DNA from: Tubiluchus corallicola
Lineage: Eukaryota > Priapulida > Priapulimorpha > Priapulimorphida > Tubiluchidae
NCBI GenBank assembly: GCA_030141605.1
Contig: JAQGDQ010000476.1
Span: 1-64,000, forward strand
Length of the DNA stretch: 64,000 nucleotides
Direction of reading: 5' to 3'
Made by a program: the position numbers and the translations under genes. Position 1 is the first letter of the stretch; each line of letters begins with the position of its first letter. The notes under the pieces were generated by a model. That model made no database searches. It had not been told where the DNA came from and saw only the letters and a program-made list of their open reading frames with translations. Shown here in pieces: positions 11,201-23,200 of this stretch.

Positions 11201-14200
11201 CAGTAAACAAGCGTTAAGTACCAAGTCGTCTTAAGTTTCTGTGTATTTTGAAATATCAACAACAGTTGTTATATAATTTAGATACATAACAATTGACAGT
11301 TGTTTCCATTATTTACAGGTTTGAGATCTGGTGGTATCTTACAAAAGTACTTCAGCTACGTATATTAAACGTTTAACTTTGTGAAACAAGAACTTGTTGA
11401 TATTTTAAAATTCACGAATTCTTCTGTAACCTCTGATGATGATCATTACTCGCCTACTTATTAACTGCCTGCTTCTTTCCGTCCTTGTTCCTTTGTTCGC
11501 CCTTGCTTCTGACGATGACGATGACCCCACAGAAAGAAGACCTTCAAAGTGTGAAGTTTGCAAAATGTTAGTTGCGGAGCTGGACGAGCGACTTGGTAAG
11601 ATCACATCACATGATCAGTTTGAGTATGGTCGCTTCGGCATGAAGGCTGCTAAGAAGGTGAAGTTTAACAAATCAGAAGCACGTCTTATTGAAGTGCTTG
11701 ATGAAGTGTGCGATCAGGTATATACATATAAAGTTCATGCGGAGCGTAAGGGCAGTTTGAGGTACGCTAAAGGTGAAACTCAAACTATGCAGACACTAAA
11801 GGGTCTGAGGAACAAGGGAGTAAAAGTTGATTTGGGAATTCCGTTAGAGATGTGGGACACACCTCATGCCGAAGTTGGACATGCAAAGCGTATGTGTGAG
11901 GTTATGCGTGAAGAATATGAGGAAAACATTGAAGAGTGGTACTTTGGAGATCAAGAAAAATCATTGGCACAGTTCTTGTGCACGGAAATAATATTAAAAG
12001 GAGAAGATGATCAATGTCTGAGCGAAGTTTATGTGCCTGAAGATGACGACGACGACGATGATGATGATGATGATGATGACAATACAGATGACAATAAGGA
12101 CAACAAAGATGATAGTGAAAAGAAAACCTCGAAGAAAAAAAGTAAGAGGGAAAAAGGAGACACTGGAAATCGTTATTCAACATCACGAAGGAAAAGGGTA
12201 GAAAAACGCACTGATGACAGTGAATCGAAACATGACAGTGAAAAGGTAAAGGAGGGTAATGATACTGACAAAGACAAAAAAAATACAGAAAAAAAAGCTA
12301 AAAAAGATGTGAATGAAAATAAACATGTGGATGATTCGAAAAAGGAAAGTAAAGAAGTGAAAGAAAACTCGGAAAAAATGGTAAAAGTGACAGAAGTTCG
12401 TGATGATGGTCTGAAGGATTTGAAAGAAAAAGGGGAAATAGATGCTGCTGTTGGTAATGATACGAGGTCAGATAAAGAAAGTGAAACGATTGTAGTAGGC
12501 ACTAAAAGTGGCAATAAAGAATTTGAAAAGAAAAGTAAAAGAGTAACAAAAGATAGTGACAAGGATAGTGACAATAAGGACACGGAAAAGCCAGGCAAAA
12601 AATTGAAAAGAGACACTAATGTTTCCAGTGCTGAGGTTTCGGAAAAAGAAGAGAAAGAACTGGGAACTGATAGTGATGACAACAGTGCCAAGGTCTCGGG
12701 AAGGAAAACCAAAGACATGAAAGAAGGAACTGGTGACAAGATATCAAAAAAGCAGAGCAAAAACGTAAAAGGAGATGTAGGAAAATTTCCAAAAACTGAA
12801 TTGTGATGACAGTAAATTACGAAGTTTATTTATTAAATTTTATTGTGAATTAGACTTTAATATTGAGAGTTCGGTTTTAATTGAAATGCGTAAGTGCAAA
12901 GCTTCAAATATTTTGGTTTCTTTGTTGTTATGTTAAATTGCTAATTGTACTTTGTACATTCATTGTCATTGTACTTCATAGTACTTCATAGTTGGTATTG
13001 GGTATTAGGTAACAAATTTGTGTTTATCATCATTTGAAAGGCAGTAGTTTTTGCTTTTTCTTGTATTATTAAATTGACCACATAACCTGCCACTTTTCCT
13101 TTAAGTTTTGCTTTTTGGTTATCTATTAACCTGAAGTTTTCTTTAAAATGATCACTTTCTTTCATGTAAATAATGTCCAATTTTTGTGCATTCCGTTTAT
13201 TCAAATCGACAATTTTCTATGTTGATTGAAATTACATTGTTAAATGTTTTGTAATAAATTTTTGAATAATTTGATCTTTGACGGCAATTTCCAATTTATT
13301 ATATTATTTACATTTTCTTTTGTTTCATCAGTTTTTATTGAAGATCAAATGACACGTCATTTCAAGTTTAAAAACAATCTTCGCAATGTACAGTTGTTCA
13401 AAAATACTGACTGGTTGAGCGGTGAAATTTTTTGTTTGCATTCTTTATTTTACAATTTACATTTTTAAAGTTTTGAGCTACCTAAATGGTAATTTATTAG
13501 TAATCATTGTAACAAGAAGTTTTGCCATACACTGTATTTTGTTTTTGTCCACTCACGCATTTACATCTTCTTTGTACATTTATTGATAAGTGACTTAGCA
13601 GCATCTGTCAAGTGCACAAATAGTTACTTAATTTAATTCTTTTATTTCTCTTCAATTTTCTTTTTAATAGTTTCACTTTTTTTCAAATATGTCTGAACCT
13701 CTGTAGTTGCAACACCTTCCATTTACATACTTTTCGAGAAGTTGTCAACAATAGTCAATTAAGCCTTTTCTATTCGTGCTAGTTGAAATTCTTACAATTG
13801 AAATTCTTAGGGGGAGCAAGCGTACAAAAAGGCATCGTGACATATACCAAACAATTTTTAAAGCATTGTTCATACATTTTAATTTTTGGTTTAAAGATAC
13901 ACGTGGAAGATACAGTTTTGAAGGAAAAACACAATTGTTTTATTTAATTATTTTAATTCTAAATGTAAGATGAAGTTTTGTGAAAAATGTATTATAATCC
14001 ACCTCAGAATAGCCAATTCTCTTTCAATTGAGAGCAAATCTAACCCAGACAATCTCTCCTCACCATTTCAAAAACAGGTAGGATGCCCATTTCAAAAACG
14101 GGAGGCATGCAGGTTGGTCAAATAAAGTATTGACTCCAGAAAATTCTAAGGCCATGTGGTTAATAAAATAAAAAAATATTCAACTTTTTTTACACAAGTG

Positions 14201-17200
14201 AACTAAATACTTAAAAATTGTTGAAAAGATGTCAGTTTTAAAAAATGTGCTCTGGGGGAGCGGTTGCTCCCCTAATGCCATTGTCTATGGTCGCTTCCAC
14301 TAGAATTCATAGATATGAACTATCTGCTGGCATATCTTAATATTGCCAATGTTGAACAAGCAAATAGATAGTTTTGAGAAATTTTGAATAGGATTCATAC
14401 ACCAAATATATGTAACACTGCAATGGATGGGAAACGACGATAGCATAAAGTAGTTTAACTAAATTTTTTGTTACTTCACAACAACTGCAATGTGCACAGA
14501 ATGTGGTTTGCCTTGATTGTTGTCATTTCACAGCGGGATTTATTGCTTTCTGTTTACGAATCTCATGTACAGGCACATTGTAAGCTTGTTTTTCAAAGCA
14601 TTGTATTGAAGTGCAGTTTTGTGTAAATTTTGTCATTCTCAAAATATTGAGGAATTTAAAAAGTTATACTAGCTTCTATTAATTCAGTAATAATTTTGTA
14701 GAGGGTGACACGAGTGATATAGACTGTGCTGATAGCAGAATAAAATTATTTCATGTATTAGCAAGCACAAGATGGTGACATCTACTTCATGTGAAAGATG
14801 AGCAGCGTTATATGAGTTGATGCCCTTTTAATTTACACAAATTCTTATATTGAGGCATTGACAAAGGCCCAGTGATTATAAATTACTTTTTACATTTTCA
14901 AATCTTGCTCGTTCCAAAAATGTCAATGAAATACACATATGCAAGTTGCTGAAGTACATGTATAGATGGCGGTAAAAATGGCACAAATGGAAAAGTAAGT
15001 AAAAAAATGGCACATGGAATGCCATTTTTTTCTGTGTCATTTTTACCATGCCATTTTTCTCTGTGCCATTTTCATTTCACTTACATTCATGCATGATTAG
15101 AGACTTTCATTAAAAAAGTTTGTATGCCAAAATGCTGATTATAGGTTTTTTGGGCATTAGACACACATTACTAGAACTAATTCTGAAATGCAGTAATAAA
15201 TTACACAATAAGATATACATCTGTCGATAGTGAGTGGAAATTTTAGGTTAGGTTTAAATTATTAATTTACTTAAAATGTCTAAAAATGCCTCTTACCAAC
15301 TTTAAATCCTTTCAAAATGATTTGACAACAGCTTTGTCTAACCGTTACAACCATCTGTTTAATGCTTCTTTTCTGTGCCATGGTTTTAATTGGATACTTT
15401 AAAGCCAAGTTACACATGTCTTTTTATTTTAGGTTAAAAATAAAACTCCAGCAGAGATCCAGATCACTGCCGAGCAACTTCTGCGGGAAGCGAAAGAGCG
15501 GGATTTGGAGATTGTTGTACCACCACCGAAGCAGAAAATTTCAGATCCTGAAGAGCTAGCAGACTATAAACTACGAAAACGAAAGGTGGTATTTCTACTG
15601 TCTAAGTTCACGCAGAGTTTCTCACGATAGACTTTTAGATTGCATGTAACTCTAAATACATTTATTAAGCTAATAATTTCTTCCTTCTCAAGAAGTATGA
15701 TAAGTATTTTAATAACAGATGTTCATTTTACCACCTGCGGATGGTGGTAAAAGTACTTATATAGAATCTTTTTGAGTACTTGGGTTAAAATGACATATTC
15801 GTTTTTTGCTAGCAAAAAATACTTAGTGCAGTAAGCGCCACTTTTGGACAGAAGTGTTTGACCCAATTAACCGACTGAACCTATTAACCGATGGCTTTTA
15901 GTAAAACTGGTATAAAAGTATGAGTCTTCAGTTTAGTTTTCAGCTTCAAAAGCGAACTAAGATGATATAAAAGTCATAAAAGCTTATTAGTCAGATGAAA
16001 GTGTCTTATTGAAACATGTAAAGCAAAAATATTGAGTCAATTATGCAGAGTTATTTGAGTCAATTACCGACAGTTTTTATGTACATTTGAATAGAAGTGG
16101 CCCGTACAAGGCATTTTTGTGTCAATTAAGCGACTGAGTCTATTAACTGTGAGTCTATTAAGTGGCACCTACTGTAATACATTAAAATACAGGGGTGATA
16201 CTAAAAATAAAAACATTTTGAATTGTAGAATAACCGAAACACTTCATTATTTTATTGTAGTAAATATGTTACAGTACTCTGGATTTGAATTTGCTTTTGC
16301 CTCTAATTGACCCTATGAAATTATTAACTATTATATTTAATAGTTTAGCAGTTTACTTAATCTGTGCATTTCAAACTTTTTTCCACTTAATGTTAACAAA
16401 TAAGCATCGAAACTAAAATTCATATTTATTACTTGGTAATTCACTTTTTAGTCATGGCCAAAATGAAATCATTTTTATATTGTGCAGGAGTTTATAAAAG
16501 TTACAAATTGAAACATTAATCTAACACTTGTGTCGCTATTGAATTATTGAATTTGATACTGTGTTACTGTAAAAGTACTGATATCAGATTGTAAATGTCT
16601 AAACTTTGTATTAGCCTAGCCATTACTTAAGATACGATAATCAGGTTTTATCTGTCTCAAAAAAATTGAGAATGTAAAAATGTGTTTATAAGAAAGACAT
16701 TATGTTGAATTTAACTTGATTTTTGCAAGGCGTTTGAGGATAATTTGAGGAAGAACCGAGGTTTGATATCAAACTGGATTAAGTATGCTCAGTGGGAAGA
16801 AAGTCAGCATGAAGTACAGAGGTTTGTAATTTTTGCCTGCTTTCTTTTTTAAAGTATGAAACTAGTTAAGTTTTGAGCTATGTAATTGCTGTAAAGTTAC
16901 TCCAAATAGTGTCTAGAAGGACCGAGTGATTAGTTTTTGCTGTGTCAATAGAATAGAATGCATGTTGTGAAAGTTATTGGTTGTTTCTCTTTGGTTTTCA
17001 AAAAATTTAGACAACTTCGTTTTTTGACCACAAACATTGTTGACGTGAGCTTGATTTGTAGGATTCTATTCATTCAATCATCTTTGTTTATTTTTACTTG
17101 TCTTCTCGCATGTGCATGTATCGCATTAATTAACATTAAAGAAATCCTTTTGTAAAAAGAAAGAGATATGTTATTTGATGTAACAGGATTTTGTGTGGAA

Positions 17201-20200
17201 TTTGGTTTTGTAATAGCTTTAGCAGGTCCTTGCTGTATTTTGAACACTATGTGTTTTTTGTCAGATTTTCAGTGATATTTTCTTGTTAACTGTTGAAAAT
17301 GATCACTCATTTATAACTTGCAGAGCACGTTCAGTGTTTGAGAGAGCTCTGGATGTTGATCATAGAAACATTACCTTATGGTTGAAGTATGCAGAGATGG
17401 AAATGAAGAATAAACAGGTGAATCACGCCCGTAATCTCTGGGACCGGGCAGTGAGCGTTTTGCCGAGAGCCAACCAGTTCTGGTACAAGTACACATTCAT
17501 GGAGGAAATGCTTGGAAATGTGGCAGGTGAGTGTCTTTATCACTGTCAGTGTTTGAGAGAGCTCTGGATGTTGATGTTCAGTCACAACTGTGACTGAAGG
17601 AATTAGTGTGAAATTGCCATGAAGATCTTTGCATAGATTAGCAGTGATAGTGTAAGGCTAATCTCATTAAATAAAAGAAATGTTTTATGCAGTTTTTAAC
17701 ATAATAGTTGAAGACTTGTATTGCATTTGTGTATCTAGTGTTGACTAGTAACATGTTGAAATTATGTTGTGTTATTTTTTCAATGATATGTAATGTGACA
17801 CCATTTACTTATTTAAAACCCTTTTAAGCAATGAATGCTATTTTCACTGTAATGTGGGTGTTACTTGACAATCACTACCATTTTGCAGTATGGCACTGTC
17901 ACAAACACAAATTCACAATGCTCCATACATGGTTTGTAAAGCCATTTTTGTTTTTGCTGCTGAAATTATGTTATTAAGGAGTGCAGTCTTTTCAAATATG
18001 CTTATACATGTGTTATCCTTTATCCTTATCAAAAATGCTTAATCCTTACAATCTTTTCAAGATTATGATTACTTAAACCTGATTTTGTGTTCTGCATATT
18101 GTACAGCAGATTTAAATGTTAATTGGTGGAATTAGGATCGTCTACCAATTCTTCTGAAGCAAGTGCCATGTTGTTAGATCTAGGTTCAATATCAGTGCAC
18201 AAATTCACAATGATATCAATTTATTGTTAATATGCATCTATTATAATGCTATTGCCCACACTACAGTGCTGTTATTTTCATTTTGTCCTAAACATGAACA
18301 ACACTCGTAACTTCCTATGTAATGCCAACGATACCATTCATGGATGATCCAGCCAGCCAGTTTGACTTTTGATGCTCTGCGCTCGTCATTTACAGATCTG
18401 AACTGTCCTACAGTTATCATAGGTTTCATACATGTTACTATAGTGTAATACAGCTAACTTTTGTGTTGCAGGTGCGAGACAGATATTTAATCGTTGGATG
18501 GAATGGGAGCCTGAGGAGCAGGCATGGCAGACATACATTAAGTTCGAACTACGCTACAAGGAGATGAACAATGCAAGAAATGTTTATAGAAGGTAATCTG
18601 TAAATTGAGAGCAAAGTTAAAGGTGTCATGTAGCTCAATATTAAGCTATTGATTACACAATAACAACAACAATGACAACAACAAGAATCATAGCGACAAG
18701 AACAAGAACGAGAGCAACAAGAACAAGGACGACAATGAGAATGACAAGAACTATAACAACAACAACTACAACCAGAGTGACAATGACAACAAGTGTAATA
18801 ATTGCTGTACAATTTTAGGATATAAGTAAAAGATTAATCTGTGTAGTAAATTAAATTTTTGATGTATGTGTATATTAAGTTCTGCCAGACTGTTTAACTG
18901 AGTAGTTAGTAATGCTGTTTCCAGCATTATATTAGTTGAGGTAGAAGTGCACTTATTAATGACATTGCAAGTTTTTCAGTTATTCTCTCTGAAGTTGAAC
19001 GAACTAGTGTTGCTTTTCATAAAGCATTAGACCTTTATTCAACATCTAAGTAACTGTAATTGTGCCTATAGCACAATGGTCAATTCTCTTCATGTTAGTT
19101 ATATGTTTGGTATGTTTATGTCGATTGTTAGGTTCGTAGTCATTCATCCAGAAGTGAAGAATTGGCTAAGGTATGCAAAATTCGAGGAGCAGCATGGCTA
19201 CATTAGCAGCGCTCGGCGAATCTTTGAGCAAGGTGTAGAGTTTTTCGGAGAAGAGAACATGGACCCAAAGCTCTTCCTGGGTTTTGCCAAGTTTGAGGAA
19301 AATCAGAAAGAGGTAAGCACTATTTTTTAGTTTTTTAATTAAAATCAAATAAGTCAAGAAATGCAAAATTCGAGGACTACTAGATTACTCAGTTTTTTCT
19401 TGATTCTCATCGCTTCAAGATATGAAATACTACCACGACAAAACATTCTTTGCCAAATTTCAGCTTTCTAGCTGCTATACAAGTCTTGGGCTGTACACGC
19501 GTATGCATCTGCTTTGCTCAAACTTTGCCCTTCCGTCGGTTCCTTTAAGCCGTTCTCCAATAATGCTCTGTCGTGACATCACTATTTAAAAAGCTCACAC
19601 CACCCACACACCATGCGACACCGCCTACACCATGCTACAAACAAACAGCAACAACAAAAACAGTTTGCACAATGTTACTGTCTACTGAAAAAGATCTGCC
19701 TCTTGTGCGAAAGAATAATGTGTGCGTTGTCAACCTGTAATGTGCCATGAACTACTTTGCAACCCATAATGTTTATTTGAATCTATTTGTGGATCTGTTT
19801 GCCTTACTATCTATGAGATAACAAGAGATGGTGTCAGAGATTCGAGCCCAGCAGTATTGGCGATACTACTTCGGAAACGCGTAACTTCTCCACTAAGAAA
19901 TTTCTTCGACTACTGTATTTCGTTCTCGCCCAGCATGGTGATGTGCAGTTCGGCAAGAGCCAACATGCCGGCGGATGAATATCTGTTAGACTAACTAGTA
20001 ACACGGTCAGATCGTAAATATGGAATCGTGAGTAACGATATGAACCACAGATAAGTGTACCGAGAAGCTACGCAAAATTCAGTGATGATGATTGCAGTGC
20101 AATTTTGTAGTACGCAATGAGCTGCACGAAGATTTTGCATAACGCCTACATGCAACACGGCGAAAAATAATAAACGAATTTTGTACGAATTTTCTAAAAT

Positions 20201-23200
20201 AACAAAGACTGTTTGTATGATGAGTGACGCATAAAGCTGTAACTACAAAGTTATGTGATTAACTGTGTGCAAAATTTGTGATTGAGCTGTTGTGCGATAA
20301 TTTATTATGGATGATCATGGCAATCCAGTTAATCCACCAGCTAATCCAGCAGGACCAGTGCCAACGTACATTTATGCTAATGATCTGAATGGCATCAAAC
20401 CGCCAACATTCACTTGGGACTCTAATGATCTGGCTTAGCAGTTTAAGTCGTTCCGCAGATATTATGACCTGATGCTAGCCACTCCAGCTTATCAAGATAA
20501 GCCAGCAGCAGAAATGGTCAGTTATATCCTACTATGGATGGGACCACGCGCTGTAGAAATATTCAACAATTGGACACATTTATCCAAGACGATAAGGGAA
20601 ATCCAACCACAGTGTGGGAAGCATTCAATAATTACTTTGAACCTAAAGCTAATTTTCGTTTGGCAAGGTTCCAATTACATAAGATGCACCAGGACAATGA
20701 TGAGCCTGTCGACAGTTTTGTCACCCGCCTTAAGGCGCAAGCGAACAAATGTAATCTTGGGAATTTACAGGCAGTCGAGGATAGTATCATCGACCAAATT
20801 ATTAAAGGTACCACAATGCAGCTGTACGCAAAAAACTTTTAGATCCAGCCAACTTAACATTGGATCGCACACTTGATCTCGCATGGATTTACGAGTCGAC
20901 GCAGGCACAGATGCAAACCTTTGAACAATCTGAACAACATGTTGCAGAAATTTGTCGTAGTTCAATTAACCGCCGTCGCAACTATTCTAATGACAGATCA
21001 TGTGGTAACTGTGGTGGCAGTATCCATGGTAGACAAGTTTGCCCAGCAAGAAATCAGAAATGCAATGAATGTGGCAGAACTGGACACTGGGGAAAGGTAT
21101 TTCGTAGCATAAGAAACAGAAGTAGTTCCAGACCACGGCAAAGTCGAGTCAGAAGTAGAACAATGTGCAACAGAGCTTAAAGACCCAGTAGTAGCAAAAC
21201 TCAACAAAGTCGATCTCAAAATAAGTCAGTGCATAGTTGTGACACCTTCAACCCAGAAGACCCAGAGGAGTTTGAACAGTTGTCGCTCTATTCGATTCAC
21301 ATCTACAGTAATCACATCAGTTCATCTGAGAGGAAAACTGAGGAATATGCAACAGTAAAAACTAAACCATACATTGAATTGCCTAATCAACTCGCTAATC
21401 TGCGTGGCAAAGCAGACACAGGCGCACAAGGAAATATCCTACCAATTAGAGTGTTCAAGAAAATGTACCCGAAACTGTGTTGATAGTCATGGTAAACCTG
21501 TTCACATAAATGATTCTAAAATAGTGTTGACAGCGTACAATGGTACCAACATACCACAGTAACATACCATATTACGTTTCCGTGTCAGTTGCAGCAAGGA
21601 GACTGGAAGCAAACCACATTTTATGTAGCTGATACGTCGGGACCAGACATCTTTGGTATAACCTGTACAGAATTAGGACTTGTAACTCTCAACTGTACCA
21701 TGAACAAAACTCTGGGTAATTTTCTGTCATGCAATACAATGCCGACAATTAATTCAGTGAATGACCTTGAAAGCTCATTTATAGATGTGAAATTGTAAGT
21801 TATAGAAAAATTCTGAACTCATATTTTTATAACTTGTTAGAAAGGGGGATTTCTTAGCTGACACACTGAAAAAGATCTACTTAATGTGCACAAGAATAAT
21901 GTGTGCGTTGTCGACCTGTAATGTGCCATGAACTATTTTGCAACCCATAATGTTCATCATAATAATAAAGCTTATTTGAATATATTTGTGGATCTGTTTG
22001 CTTTATTATCTACGAGATAACAAGAGAGTTTCCTGCATGAAATGATAAATTATAATAAATGCACCCACACCATGATCGATATTGCACGAACATTCGACAT
22101 AATTTTTGCTTTCTTCTCCTGAAGTGTTGGTAAAAATGTGAGAACTTTCTACATACTCTTGTTTATTGCTCTGGAAATGATGGTAATAAGCTAACTTAAC
22201 AGATTGTTAATATGCATTTACTGTTGCTCATAGAATCCAAATATTTATCAAAATTAAGAATGTTCATTGTTCACACAGTCTTACTTGAACAGGAACAAAA
22301 ACGAGACTGGCTTCATGGCAAACAAGTCTGTTTATAAAAGCTACATTGCAAGAGAGAAACAAAAAAATATATAGCAAGCTAAGTAACATCAGCTGACATT
22401 CACCCCATATGGGGCTTATAACCATGTCTGACATATAATCAAATGTAATATATATATATATATATTGCAAAGTCTAGCCACAGTGACTATAAAATAACAC
22501 ACACTGGTGACATGTACATTTTTACATATGCATGTGTTACTTGTTGATTATAATTTCCATGATAAAATCTTCGGAGACTGGGAAAATGTTAATGTATGAA
22601 AAGTAAACCACTCACTGAACTTCTAACAGCTGATCAAATTACATTTATGTTTATTGTGTATCATATGTGTAGCATGACAGAGCAAGAGTCATCTACAAAT
22701 ATGCCCTGGAGCACATTCCAAAGGAGAAAGCGGCAGACCTTTTCAAAGCTTACACGATACACGAAAAAAAGTTTGGAGACAGAGCGGCGATTGAAGATGT
22801 GATTGTGAGCAAACGAAGATATCAGTACGAAGAGGTAAGCGTTTGCTTCACTTTCAAGAATTTCAGCATCTACAGAGTTTTTTAGAGATATATTATTTAG
22901 GTTGCTTGCTGTGGCTGTACAAAAACTTATATCAGGAGTCACAGAACAGGTGAAACTATACAAAAAATCTTCAAATCTGACATGGAATGTCAAGTTATTA
23001 TAATATGCATGCCTATGATCCTTAGGGCATAAGGTTTGTAAAAGAAATTGGAGGATATTTTTCAAAAGTCATTAAAAGTAAGGTTCATTCTATAAGGATA
23101 GTTAATTGGTTTTCGAGGAAATTTTATTTTGCAGCTCCTATGATGGCATGCTCGGCAATTTATAAATCAAATGAAACATTTTAATCTAGTGTATTTTCAT

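Larger units (their letters stand above)
19673..22028 (+). mobile_element. Degenerate Ty3/gypsy-like LTR retroelement in CRNKL1 intron 6
   Basis: Two similar terminal repeats, 19673-19828 and 21859-22028, share AAAAAGATCT, AATGTGTGCGTTGTC, CTGTAATGTGCCATGAACTA and GGATCTGTTTG. The left one is followed by TGGTGTCAGAGATTCGAGCC (19829), a good tRNA primer-binding site. The right one is preceded by an AGAAAGGGGGAT polypurine tract. Between them, in several frames, lie a gag-like region starting at about 20309 (an in-frame stop near 20436, then a frameshift near 20590), a CCHC-type zinc knuckle ([13 protein letters not shown], about 21060-21100, whose last Cys is lost) and a retropepsin-like [11 protein letters not shown] block at about 21411. 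Reverse transcriptase and integrase are absent. This is a dead, internally deleted copy. Confidence 0.85.

Noticed and set aside
11902-12186. His/Arg-rich minus-strand frame
   Set aside because: Antisense of the Asp run in CNPY4.
12173-12760. 195-codon minus-strand frame
   Set aside because: Antisense shadow of the Lys/Glu/Asp-rich CNPY4 tail; its Ser/Phe/Leu bias follows from that.
18549-18812. Cys/Ser/His-rich minus-strand frame resembling a metallothionein-like peptide
   Set aside because: Antisense of the AAC/AAG trinucleotide repeat in CRNKL1 intron 5.
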